From Nymphalis io (Eukaryota; Arthropoda; Insecta; Lepidoptera; Nymphalidae), in contig NC_065908.1 in the NCBI RefSeq assembly GCF_905147045.1, positions 2,480,001 through 2,544,000 of the forward strand: a DNA stretch of 64,000 nucleotides. The letters are read 5' to 3'. The translations under genes and the position numbers were made by a program. The notes under the pieces were generated by a model. That model did not search any database. It was not told the origin of the DNA and saw only the letters and a program-made list of their open reading frames with translations. Shown here piece after piece: positions 1 to 9,388 of this stretch. Numbering within the stretch: position 1 is the first letter of the stretch; each line of letters starts with the position of its first letter.

Positions 1-43
1 AGTGAGCCAGTGTAATTACAGGCACAAGGGACATAAAATCTTA
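1..43 (+). repeat. SINE-C fragment cut by the window edge
   Basis: The first 43 bases match the middle of the SINE-C family (compare 33740-33785). The copy continues beyond the left edge, and its similarity stops abruptly after 'aaaatctta', so its 3' half and poly(A) end are missing. Strand is given in the retroposon sense, with the poly(A) as the 3' end. Confidence 0.8.
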
Positions 44-1317
44 TCTTCTCTCTTGTCATTGAAAAAGCTTATACGATTATCATATAACACGTTCTTGTAT
101 TTTTACTTCATTTTAATCACGAATAAATTTAAGTGTTTGTGGATATTGGAAACTGAAAATTATCCTTGTACGGTATTAGATTTATAAATACGATTAACAT
201 AGAAATGTTTCTTCCAATTCTACATAAAATTTACACTCGAAAACAACATCGGAGAATTATAGTGCATTAAAATTCAATCAAGCCATGAAGTACGACAGCT
301 GTTCTGTTGCTGTTATCTCCTAGTAGGTTGTTTGAAATTTATACAACAATACGTTCACCCTGCACAGGCGCAGCACCTTATACGGATAACATGTCCTTAT
401 TTTAAAATGACATAAGACTTATCTTTAATTGTTTAGTTCATATTAAGTTCTTATTAATTTATCTAAAATGAGTATATCCTTGAAAATATTATAACATCAA
501 AAAAACATTATCGGTCATGATATATTATAATATGTAAATGGATACATAAGAATGTGTGTGTTTTGACAATCAACAAGTAATTCATTATAATGATGAACGA
601 TAACGTAACTTTTGATAACGCTACTTATATTCGTATGCTATTGCAAAAAATCGTTCGTTGCGTAAAACATCTGTGTATAAATTAAACAAATTATCGTATT
701 GCGTCATACGCCCATGTGCAGTTATTTGTATACAATAAATAAATACGTTTAAAAATACGGGTTATACGAAAAAATGTCTATATAGGAAATCTAACCGGTG
801 CTCACTGAGAGATTGCAACTTTCCTTCTATTTATTTTATCATTTTTCGATTGACTGACAAAGCCTAAACCGGACATAGAAACTTAAAAATCAGATACACC
901 CTTCGCTTTGTAGCGTAAAGGTGGATTTTGCGTGCACTGCATGCGCCCTCTCAATCTTTAAATTCATATAACCAACCCGTTCATAGACAATAAAATAAAC
1001 TTGTTTTGAAAACGCAAATATAATGTTTTTTTTTTAATTCTACGAGCAAAGCCGCAATTGTTACACTTTTATATATTTAATATATTAATATCATAAATGT
1101 ACTGTTGTTGTTGGCAATGTAATAGTGATTGGCACTCCTGACTTTTAAATATATACCAAGGTTATCAATATAACATAACAATATATTATGTATGTATACC
1201 GTTTTAATTCATATCAATGTGCCATTTACGTTTATTTCAGTCAATTTATTTTACAACGATTTTATCTGTTGTTTTCGCTTAGTGGTTATTTAATTTAGGC
1301 TATACTATAATGTATAA
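44..1317. other. AT-rich non-coding stretch, probable intron
   Basis: No coding signature, repeat copy or RNA gene could be recognised. If the minus-strand gene at 1948-5411 continues leftward, this is part of its second intron. I could not find a third exon completing the codon left open at 1948. Confidence 0.5.
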
Positions 1318-1625
1318 AAAAGCCGAGATGGCCCAGTGGTTCGAACGCGTGAATCTTAACCGATGATCGTGGGTTCAAACCCGGGCAAGCACCACTGAAT
1401 TTTCATGTGCTTAATTTGTGTTTATAATTCATCTCGTGCTTGACGGTGAAGGAAAACATCGTGAGGAAACCTGCATGTGTCTAATTTCATTGAAATCCTG
1501 CCACATGTGTATTCTACCAACCCGCATTGGAGCAGCGTGGTGGAATAAGCTCCAAAACTTCTCCTCAAAAGGGAGAGGAGGCCTTAGCCCAGCAGTGGGA
1601 CATTAACAGGCTGTTACTGTTATAC
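1318..1625 (+). repeat. SINE-A copy, tRNA-derived
   Basis: A nearly full-length copy with a tRNA-like head. The RNA polymerase III A box reads TGGCCCAGTGG and the B box GGTTCAAACCC. The body carries the family landmarks 'catctcgtgcttgacggtga', 'ccaacccgcattggagcagc' and 'agcagtgggacatt'. A short possible target duplication, 'tatacta', flanks it on both sides. It resembles tRNA-derived SINEs of nymphalid butterflies (Metulj type, from memory, not searched). Any reading frame through it is accidental. Confidence 0.88.
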
Positions 1626-1947
1626 TAGACAATTTTTTAGAAAAAAAAAAAAGATTTTGTATCATTATAAATTTAAGATCGAGAACTTTTGTCTATCTGA
1701 CATAAATTTTTAATAGAGGAATATTATATTCCCAAGGGAAAAAATATATGGAAATATTTAACTACTACTACTATTATTAAAGTTGAAAATAATGTTTTCA
1801 TGTGTTTCGAATGCACTTTTATAAATTACTATTGTGAACGAACCTGAAACCTTCGCTAAGATAAGTGGTATGTATGTGTGATATTATGCATGTTTGTGAA
1901 TATTATAATAGGAGGTAACAACAATTGGGTGATCATACGTTTGTTAC
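1626..1947. other. AT-rich intron sequence downstream of exon 2
   Basis: It holds the donor side of the intron that follows the minus-strand exon at 1948-2102. The donor GTAACA is at 1947-1942. Nothing else was recognised. Confidence 0.5.
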
Positions 1948-2102
1948 CTTGCGGCTGGGCCGGGTGGTTGGCCCCGCCCGCCGCCAGCTGCTTGCTGTGC
2001 GCCGTCGTCGTGCCGCCGTGCCCGCCCGTCCTGTGCCGCGCGCTGCCCGCCGCGCCTCCCGCCGCCGCCACCGCCTCGCGACGTGATCTGCTATCTTCCA
2101 CA
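1948..2102 (-). CDS. Internal coding exon 2 of an unrecognised gene
   Basis: This is a 155-bp, strongly GC-rich island in AT-rich surroundings. On the minus strand it is bounded by an acceptor (TTTTCTGTCACAG, with AG at 2104-2103) and a donor (CGCAAG|GTAACA). Exon 1 at 5338-5411 ends with two bases (TA) of a codon. The first base here is T, giving Tyr, and reading then continues without a stop: first acidic (VEDS), then Ala/Gly-rich with His, Thr and Gln (for example AVAAAGGAAGSAR and HRTGGHGGTTTAH). Third positions are mostly G or C. The exon ends after one base of a codon, so the next exon must start in phase 1 and lies outside the window or was missed. The protein part looks disordered and I recognise no domain. 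The opposite strand is also open, but it lacks matching splice sites. Confidence 0.65.
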
Positions 2103-2130
2103 CTGTGACAGAAAATTATCATGTTTAGAA

Positions 2131-2317
2131 TACCAGCGGTAGGACTTAGTGCATGCTCGCCTGGCCAGGTAACATTCACTCGACAGTTATTCAACCGCAA
2201 AACATCAATACTTTGGCTTGCTGTGTTCCGGATCGAAGTGCGAGTGACCCAGTGTAATTACAAGAACCAGGGATAGAAACTTAGATCCCATTGCTGGTGG
2301 TGATTTTAATGGATATC
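2131..2317 (+). repeat. Decayed SINE-C copy next to a splice acceptor
   Basis: Diverged but alignable to SINE-C from its head ('accagcggtaggactt') through 'tgtgttccggatcgaag' and 'cagtgtaattaca' to about 'cccattgctggtgg'. The 3' half is missing. It starts about 28 bp upstream of the acceptor of exon 2, so it occupies the likely branch-point region of that intron. Confidence 0.7.
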
Positions 2318-2827
2318 CAATTTTAGATGTTTGTAGGCTTCATCTACATATATTTAAAAAAACAAACTATTAACTATTAAACTAATATTGTCACCGATAC
2401 GAGTTTTATAACTTACAAATAATCATGTGTCACTCTGAAAAATAATAATGACTTATGCGTTTAACAGTAGGTACTTTTTACACATTCACATGCACAGATT
2501 TTGAAAATAATTGAAAATAGCTATCGTCATGCGGAAAAATAATCAAGCAAGTTTTTCATCTCTAGATACATGTTGAATCTGATTAATTCGATGTATAATT
2601 CCATCAACTGCAACATTAAAACCTCTTTCAACACAACATGAGTACTATGACATTTGATCAATTCCATTTCACGTCGTTGTATTCCGAAACAATTAAAAAT
2701 GTAAAAGGACATACAGAAAATTAACTAGTTTATATGGTAACAAAAAATCTGCTTTAATTTACATTTTAAATCATTCTTCGATATATTAAACTATACATTA
2801 TATGACACATATATAACTTGATTACGA
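2318..2827. other. Non-coding intron sequence
   Basis: AT-rich, with no recognisable repeat or gene. The open frame on the minus strand at 2527-2712 has no coding character. Confidence 0.4.
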
Positions 2828-3123
2828 TTGTCGTTGATCTAGTGGCTTGATATAAGGCCGCAGATCCCGATATCAAAATTTTCCTGTCTAAAATTTCTCA
2901 ATAGCAGTTCCGAAGTCTGGGAGATGAGTGTGCTTTCCCGGCCCTCGAAATGCACATACCGTTGTTCCAGCGCCTAAGCTCTTGCCGGTCGTGTCGGATT
3001 AGCCGTCCCATCGGATTACGAGATTAGTGTGGGAACAGAGAATGCACCTGTGTTTGCGATACACTTGTGCTCTATAATATTCTGATCAGTTGACTAATAC
3101 TACTACTAAGAATGGCAGCCGTG
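2828..3123 (+). repeat. SINE-B copy, diverged
   Basis: tRNA-like head 'gttgatctagtggcttgat' followed by family landmarks: 'tctcaatagcagttccgaag', 'cggtcgtgtcgga', 'gccgtcccatcgga', 'cacctgtgtttgcg' and 'ggcagccgtg'. A short stretch is missing around the B box. It lies 150 bp from a second, better preserved SINE-B copy in the same orientation. Confidence 0.85.
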
Positions 3124-3257
3124 AATGTACTCCGGTCAGGAGTACAGGATCATAACTTATTGTTTTTGACATTTCTTTTTTTGTGAAATAATTATATATA
3201 AGCTTGTTTACACTTTAATAATATTTTGATTATTATAGTTATTTTTATTAAAGTTAT

Positions 3258-3649
3258 TTACTTAATCATTGACTGCCTCGTTGGTCTAGTGGCTTGATAT
3301 AAGGCCACAGACCCTGAGGTCCTGGGTTCAATTCTCAGGTCGAACCAATAAAAATTTATTGGGTTTTTCTGTCAGAAACTTCTTAGTGGCAGCCCGGAGT
3401 TTGGAAGTTGGAAGTGTGTACACTCCCATTCCTCGGAAAGCTCGTAAAGCCGTTGGTCCTGCGCCTGAACTCTTTCCGGTCGTGTCGGTTTGCCGTCCCA
3501 TCGGATGATGAGAGTTAGGGAATAGATAGTGCATCTGTGTTTCCGCACACACTTGTGCACTATAATATCTTCTGCGTAGTTGGCTAATCTCTCATGAGAT
3601 TGGCCGCCGTGGCCGAAATCGGCCTAAAGCACATTATTACTTAATCATT
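3258..3649 (+). repeat. SINE-B copy with a 13-bp target-site duplication
   Basis: This is the best SINE-B copy. Its body (3271-3636) starts with a tRNA-like head: A-box region 'ttggtctagtgg', B-box region 'gggttcaattct'. It ends near 'gccgtggccgaaatcggcc'. Perfect 13-bp direct repeats 'ttacttaatcatt' flank it at 3258-3270 and 3637-3649. This proves insertion by target-primed retrotransposition and fixes the ends of the element. The family has a conserved 'caccgtt/ccgttggtcctgcgcc' region and a palindrome-like 'gcacacacttgtgcac' segment. Confidence 0.9.
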
Positions 3650-3657
3650 ATATGTAC

Positions 3658-3998
3658 ATATTGCATTAAGTAAGAGTAAGTAACAGCCTGTAAATGTCCC
3701 ACTGCTGGGATAAGGCCTCCTCTCTCTCTCTCCCTTTTTGAGGAGATGGTTTGGAGCTTATTCCACCACGCTACTTCAATGCGGATTGGTGGAATACTCA
3801 TGAGGCAGAATTTCGATGAAATTAGACACAACTTCCTCACGATGTTTTCCTTCACCGAAAAGCACGAGATGAATTATAAACAGAAATTAAGCACATGAAA
3901 ATTTAGAGGTGCTTGCCTGGGTTTGAACCCACGTTCATCGGTTAAGATTCACGCGTTCTTACCACTGGGGTATCTCGACTTTATAATATATTGCATTA
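3658..3998 (-). repeat. SINE-A copy with an 11-bp target-site duplication
   Basis: A full-length SINE-A in reverse orientation (body 3669-3987). It is flanked by 11-bp duplications 'atattgcatta' at 3658-3668 and 3988-3998. It contains a short CT run (about 3719-3732) not present in the other copies. It inserted only 8 bp away from the end of the neighbouring SINE-B duplication. Confidence 0.9.
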
Positions 3999-5337
3999 CA
4001 AAAATAAAATACAATAATTAGATCAACTTAACTTAATGGTTAGCACGTTGCGTTCGCCTGTAATTGGTATAGCATTTAATGATGTAGTTCTTTATATATA
4101 TTATTTGTGTCGTAACAATGTATATAATGTTAGCAGACCTTAATTATCGTAAGAATTATAATAACACTTATAATATTACATAACAACAATACTAAGACAA
4201 CAATCATAATAACATACTAAAATTCATATATAAAATAATAATTTTATATGTATATGAATTTTAGTGTTTGTGAAGCTAGATAAACTCATTTTACATGACT
4301 GGAAAAGCGGTATTTGAATAAATTAAATTATATACTCATAAATAGTTATTTATATAAATAGTTAATCAAGTGATTCGAGATTCTATTTTTCTGCATAAGA
4401 AATGGATGTTCATAATGCAATCATATTCATTATGATTTTTGTTTTATGTTTTGTTATATATATATGTTATAGCCACGTTAGCCAAACGCAAACAAAACAT
4501 AAATTTTAACATTTTTCGTAATTTTCTGACGATTCAAACACTACAGTGTCCGTGGTCACAAGCAGTCGTTTAATTCAAATGATTTAGGTGTTAATAAAAC
4601 CTTTAAAATTTAAAATAGTTCAAAATAAAGTAACATCAGGCGGGCAACCATAAAAGCCCGGCGGGTTGCAGTTTGAGTACTGCTAATCTAAAAGACCTTA
4701 AAATTTATTTTGTTTATTCTTTAGTTACAATAATAATTACGCAGGTACTGTTTACCTGAGAAACAAAAGCGTTAAGCGTAAATACGTTAACAACAATAAC
4801 TTTGAAAAAATAAAACTGCAATTATGAACAAATAACAAAGCTTTACAAAATGATATTTTATTCATCCGATATACTCCACACTGACGCTACACTCAGTAAC
4901 TGTGTCATTCCCAATTCCCAGGCCAATCTCGTTGGTGTCAACATATTATACCCCTGGCAAAAGTTCCTTTGAATTTTGCTAGCAATTTGTATTTCGGCGT
5001 TTATGTAGCTCGCGTGCAATAGCAAATTATATTTTAAAAGTTCAATAATAAAGAGCCCTCATTACTCCGTTTATTGAACATAATCATTTATTTGTGAAAC
5101 TGATTTTATATAGTTTATAAGTAAGAGGTGAACTTAAAATCGAATTTGTTAACACTAATTTGAATATATAATATCTTCAATAAGCCTAGCCAGTTTTTGT
5201 GTAAAACAATTCCTAATTTATATTTAAGAATATTTGATTAGCTGTGATCACTTTTGAAGTGTAAATTATAAAATATATGTTTATATATCGTGTGTATTAT
5301 TATTATTAATATTTATTATTCAAAAAGGTTGACTTAC
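3999..5337. other. AT-rich intron sequence
   Basis: Apart from the hairpin at 4216-4265, only a weak relic is visible. A phrase near 4654-4700 ('agcccggcgggttgcagttt') resembles ends of some DNA-transposon relics, but it is too short to assign. Confidence 0.4.
4216..4265. repeat. AT-rich hairpin
   Basis: The arms begin 'actaaaattcatata' and end 'tatatgaattttagt'. They pair almost perfectly over about 20 bp around a short loop. There is no sign that it is a processed RNA. Confidence 0.6.
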
Positions 5338-5411
5338 TATTCCTCGACATCAATTTCATCTTCAAAAGATTCTTCATCTTCAAACCTAACTTTAGGCATG
5401 GACAAATCCAT
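5338..5411 (-). CDS. First coding exon of an unrecognised minus-strand gene
   Basis: The minus strand starts with ATG at 5411-5409 in a good context (CGAAATGG) and encodes 24 codons plus two bases. The peptide begins MDLSMPKVRFEDEESFEDE and ends IDVEE, so it is strongly acidic. An in-frame TAG seven codons upstream (5432-5430) supports this start. A second in-frame ATG is at codon 5. The exon ends at a consensus donor, TA|GTAAGT (intron from 5337). The two leftover bases pair in phase with the exon at 1948-2102, giving an uninterrupted frame. Upstream lies a CpG-rich promoter-like block. I do not recognise the protein. The acidic start followed by an Ala/Gly-rich segment suggests a disordered N-terminal region rather than a folded domain or signal peptide. 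Confidence 0.65.
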
Positions 5412-5660
5412 TTCGAACACACACAATATCTACACTATATACAGCTTATACATAAGCTTACATTATAACCTTAGATCGATGAATATTTTTAAATAAACTA
5501 CACTGCACTCTATTCGTCTGCTACTTGTCGAGCTGCGCAGGCGCATATTTCGATGGTTGGGGGTAAAATGACGCTATTAACGAGCACCGGGGGTGGCGAG
5601 GGGAACGTTTAGAGTAAGGGGAGGGGGTACCAGGTAGCTAGGGGTCGCATAAATCCCGAA
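5412..5660 (-). promoter_or_regulatory. CpG-rich 5' UTR and promoter-like region
   Basis: The sequence just upstream of the first exon is much richer in G+C and CpG than its surroundings, especially 5520-5660. It contains TGCGCAGGCGCA at 5534-5545, a close match to the NRF-1/erect-wing type site, which is typical of TATA-less promoters. G-rich runs follow at 5555-5640. A start site between about 5415 and 5530 would give a short 5' UTR. Position and direction are inferred from the downstream ATG exon. Confidence 0.5.
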
Positions 5661-6198
5661 TTCCTCGTATTATTTAGTTTGTAAAAATAAAAAGAAATGC
5701 GTACGCGCAGTTAGCATTACCGGCAATTTGTAAAGTAGTTAACTGATTACTTGTTTGTAATGTCGATGTCATGGAATAGTTTATATAATTAGTAGAATTG
5801 TTTTCGTCGCTTGGTATATATATATACACATATAAAAAAGAGTAATATTTGACATAAGTACATTGCTGTAAATTATCGATGTTGAAATAAAAGTTTCATT
5901 TACATATAAATATTTATAACATTACATATTCATAATTAATATTTAACATGTATCATATATTTAGTAAAACGTGCTCGATTTTTTTATATAGACAAATGCA
6001 TTAATAAAAAAAAAAAAATACTTTTTACTAAAAGCAAAGTGTTTCACAAGTACTCGTAAGCATTAGCTTTACCCTCATATAACGGGTTCCATTATCTTTT
6101 CGATAGGGGTAAATGGTAGCTTATCTGCAAACGATAACGGACATACTGTACTTTCTATATGCATGAAAAGCCGCTTCGAAAATTGATTCTTAGAATAA
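5661..6198. other. AT-rich intergenic sequence
   Basis: Upstream flank of the minus-strand gene. Nothing recognisable beyond A/T runs and short TA repeats (5815-5830). Confidence 0.4.
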
Positions 6199-6264
6199 AA
6201 TCACCCTGTTCTTAATATACAATCACCCTGTTCTTAATATACAATCAGCCTGTTCTTAATATAC
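6199..6264. repeat. Three tandem copies of a 22-bp unit
   Basis: Units at 6199-6220, 6221-6242 and 6243-6264 each read 'aatcaccctgttcttaatat' plus 'ac'. The third differs by one base (caccc to cagcc). A short recent minisatellite; no function is evident. Confidence 0.95.
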
Positions 6265-7014
6265 AAATAGCCGATTCACGTAACATCGCTGCTAATTAAA
6301 ATTCTTGGATTTCAATAGCTATTTTAATTAAAAACGGCATTAGCCTTTTCGCTATGCTCGAAGTTACTCTGAAGGTCGCACCAGAAACTAGGCGATTCAA
6401 ACAAAACACGGCAAATATAACAGAGAAAGTCCTTAGGCTAGCTGGTAGTGACGTCGTAGGCAAAATACGCTACATGCTATTGAAAAATAAAAGCCTAGGA
6501 TCTGGCTCAGTGACGTTTCCCAAGAAGAGACTTATGTGATATATCCAGCTTAAGTTATGGACTACTACATGTATCCTAATAATGAAGATAAAAAACCATT
6601 TAATTTTGAGCGGGTAGCAGAAATTTTATCTATTATAATAATAATATAACGAGTTTACAATAGAAACATATTTATTTATTCGACTACTCTACTAGCGTCG
6701 TCAGAGAAAGTTTGAAAGCATCACGGTACATTAGACGATATAATGTCCTGATTGGCTATAAGATGAACCTATAGATGGAATATGTAAACGATAACATTTG
6801 TGTGGAAGAATGATGGACCAACTTTTACAGGCGGTAGGGCGAACTGATCTGGGTACAGATAACTCATAGTCTAACACAAAACAGCAGCACTTAAGATTTG
6901 TTTCGGTTTGGAAGGTTAGTGTCGGATGGACGTTCTAATCACAGAGACGAAGGAGATCTAATTAGTGTCCATAGTTAACGATACATTGACGTCATAATAA
7001 TATATTATTTAAAA
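6265..7014. other. Intergenic sequence, one weak open frame
   Basis: A 61-codon plus-strand frame at 6354-6539 (ending FPKKRLM) has mixed composition. It has no convincing splice acceptor or donor and no family I recognise. It is left unannotated as a gene. Confidence 0.35.
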
Positions 7015-7320
7015 TTTTTTTTTATATAGAATAGGAAGGCGGGCGAGCATATATATGGTCCACCTGATGGTAAGTGATCACCAACGCCCATAGACATTGA
7101 TATTGTAAGAAATGTTAACCATCGCTTACATCACCAATGCGCCACCAACCTTGGGAACTAAGATGTTATGTCCCTTGTGTATGTAATTACACTGGCTCAC
7201 TCACCCTTCAAACCGGAACACAACAATACCAAGTAATGCAGTTTTGCGGTAAAATATCTGATGAGTGGGTGGTACCTACCCAGACGAGCTTGCACAGAGT
7301 TCTACCACCAGTAAAAGTAT
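7010..7320 (-). repeat. SINE-C copy, nearly full length
   Basis: In reverse orientation. The T-run and 'tatagaataggaaggcggg' at the left are the poly(A) end, and 'ctaccaccagtaaaa' at the right is the head. The middle has 'caccaaccttgggaactaag' and 'cccttcaaaccggaacacaa'. Frames through it are accidental. Confidence 0.9.
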
Positions 7321-7853
7321 ATAATAGTAGTCTTTAAAGTACTCAGGGAATAGTTGATATTATTTCAAAAGAACCGATATCTATAGGGTACTGCGTACCA
7401 TCACGAGACTGACTTCAAAGAAATGGGAAATGTACGTTTAACAACAACGCTCGTTAGCTGAATACTGTTGAATGCATTATTAATAGCTATTAGTAAATTA
7501 TACTGAGAAACTTTAATGATCTCTTCAGATAAAATGTCATTTAAATATGTTACTTAATTGCTTATAGCGGAGAATAATTAAGGAATGTTTTTATTGAAAC
7601 TAATTTTGATTTTTTTAGAAATTAATTCGACGAGACGTCAATGTTTAGATAGATCACTAGTCTAGAACTATTAAGTCTAAAAAGGTTAACGGGTTGTTTG
7701 TAAAATTAGACATAGTATTTAGTTTGTTAATCGTTTCTATGTTCCAAAGTGCCACGTCTGTCTGCCTGTCAACGCGATAAACTAATACTACTAATAATCA
7801 AACTAAAACTAAAAATACTACCAAATGGACTTTTATATGGTTTTCACCACTAA

Positions 7854-7855
<2 letters not shown>
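7321..7855. other. AT-rich intergenic sequence
   Basis: No gene or repeat recognised. Confidence 0.4.
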
Positions 7856-7856
<1 letters not shown>

Positions 7857-7929
<73 letters not shown>

Positions 7930-7939
7930 TACATATATT
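7857..7939. repeat. (AT)n microsatellite
   Basis: About 33 uninterrupted AT units, followed by interrupted 'acatatatacatatat'. The apparent tyrosine/isoleucine-repeat frame over it is an artefact. Confidence 0.97.
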
Positions 7940-8408
7940 GTGTAAATATACAAATCATAATGAATTATACACCTAAATGTTTTATTGGTATATGAAATAT
8001 GACGATAGTTATTGAAGATGACAATCTTAATCAAACAAGTAGGATAAATAATGACAACTGGTAGGTTTACTGGCGAGCGCCAAGTAAACCAATAAAGTAA
8101 ATAGTAATATGCGTTACTATAAAAACGTTATATAACAGAATACCTTGTTGCCTCAAAAACAGTAAGTTTTTCGATTCGCGACCGTCTTGTGAAACATTTT
8201 TAAATGGTAGGTATTAACTTACAATCCGAACATAAATAATTCACTCAAAATTATTAAATATAATAAATGATACATAAACACACAAAGCAAAATCTCAGCA
8301 GGAATGCTTATAATACACTTACAACATAAAAATTAAATAAGATTAATATAGTTATTGTTAACATCGTGATATATAAAAAAAGAACATGTGCAAATGTATG
8401 GTTAGCGA
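7940..8408. other. AT-rich intergenic sequence
   Basis: Nothing recognisable. Confidence 0.4.
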
Positions 8409-8554
8409 AGGTCCGTTAATATCAGACATTTAACGTGGCATACATTTTTGGTTCCGTTCATATCTACAGACAATATCGTTAACACGATACACGTATATGT
8501 AACATATTTCGAAAAGCGTGTGATGTTAAAATGTCTGTAGATATCATAGGACCT
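8409..8554. repeat. 146-bp element with inverted terminal repeats, MITE-like
   Basis: The left arm 8409-8434 starts 'aggtccgttaatatc' and continues 'agacatttaac'. It is inverted in the right arm 8525-8554 (read from the right: 'aggtcctatgatatc', then 'agacattttaac' after a 4-5 bp insertion). A second nested pair, 'atatctacagaca' at 8460-8472, is inverted at 8532-8544. The size and ends fit a small non-autonomous DNA transposon or a rearranged palindrome. No target duplication was identified. Confidence 0.45.
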
Positions 8555-9249
8555 TATTTTACTTGAAGCTTTGGATGTGATATGATAAAGCAGGCAAATG
8601 ATATCGTATTAGAGTTAGCTTTGCTAGGAAATGTGACATGTAAGAGATATATTTATATAAGGTTTAGCTTATTATTTTGCTTGATGAAGTATAAATAATG
8701 ATAAAATATTAATCGATTATAAGGATGTGTTATAATTAGTACAGGACAAAAAAAACTGTACTCAAATTGTGTTTAAACCTTGTATTCGATAAACATGGTG
8801 TCATGGTCGATCTAGAGACCATGCGAGTCGCCAACCGACCTTCTAACATTAAGCCGTTAAGGGTATTTGCGTAATAGATAACGTTTTCGTAAATATTTAT
8901 TATTTAGCAATTTTTGTTTTAATTTAATAATAGTTATTATTTTTCATACTTCTCCACCGACTTTACTCTAATTTAAATCGAGTTTACGCACAATAAAGTA
9001 AATAGGATTATTTACTTTATTATGCGTTATTTATTCGAATTTACTTTTTATACATGAAAATTTATGCAAAAAGTTTGTAAAAAATGAACTGCTAAACCAT
9101 ATATAAACAAAATAAATGAATTTGTCATTTCTATGATCTCTTCCCGTTATGGTAGCGAAACGCGTGCACATCTGCTATGATTGTTTTCAATTAATTGCCA
9201 CGTTAAACGACAATAGATACAGTAACGAACCTTTACTGTATACTGACGT
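8555..9249. other. AT-rich intergenic sequence
   Basis: No gene or repeat recognised. Confidence 0.4.
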
Positions 9250-9388
9250 GTTGTCGCTAGCGCAGCAGGGCCTGGCGCAAGGCAGAGCGGGCGGGGGCTC
9301 GGGAGGCGACCGCTCCGCATCGCACGCGCGACTCGGCACGGCGGGCGCACAGCAACCTGCCCCGGCTGATGACCACCACGCGTCCTAG
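9250..9388 (+). other. GC-rich island, possible exon of uncertain strand
   Basis: About 135 bp of very GC- and CpG-rich sequence stand out from flanks that are mostly A/T, as at the exon at 1948-2102. On the plus strand an acceptor-like AG (9264 or nearby) could precede a frame that ends at TAG 9386-9388. That frame is Gly/Ala-rich, with GRAGGGSGGDRSASHARLG and then PADDHHAS. On the minus strand an acceptor-like 'gtatattctag' precedes another open frame of even higher GC at third positions, starting RVVVISRGRLLCARRAES and ending at a TAG near 9260. Neither orientation has a strong donor. It could be a terminal exon on either strand, an unspliced 5' exon or a CpG regulatory island. Confidence 0.35.

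Larger units (their letters stand above)
2103..5337 (-). other. Intron 1 of the minus-strand gene
   Basis: The proposed intron is 3,235 bp between the GTAAGT donor (5337-5332) and the CACAG acceptor (2107-2103). It contains a decayed SINE-C, two SINE-B copies, one SINE-A and an AT-rich hairpin. I saw no further coding exon inside. Short exons could have been missed. Confidence 0.5.

Noticed and set aside
1318..1625. tRNA gene suggested by A and B boxes
   Set aside because: The boxes belong to a dispersed SINE with a 230-bp body and many copies; the cloverleaf is not complete. The same holds for the other SINE heads.
1878..2108. Plus-strand Ala/Pro-rich frame over the GC island
   Set aside because: The minus strand has both splice sites and the phase match to 5338-5411; the plus frame lacks them.
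5290..5496. Plus-strand Ser-rich frame
   Set aside because: It is the antisense shadow of the acidic first exon on the minus strand.
7798..8034. Tyr/Ile repeat protein
   Set aside because: Produced entirely by the (AT)n microsatellite.
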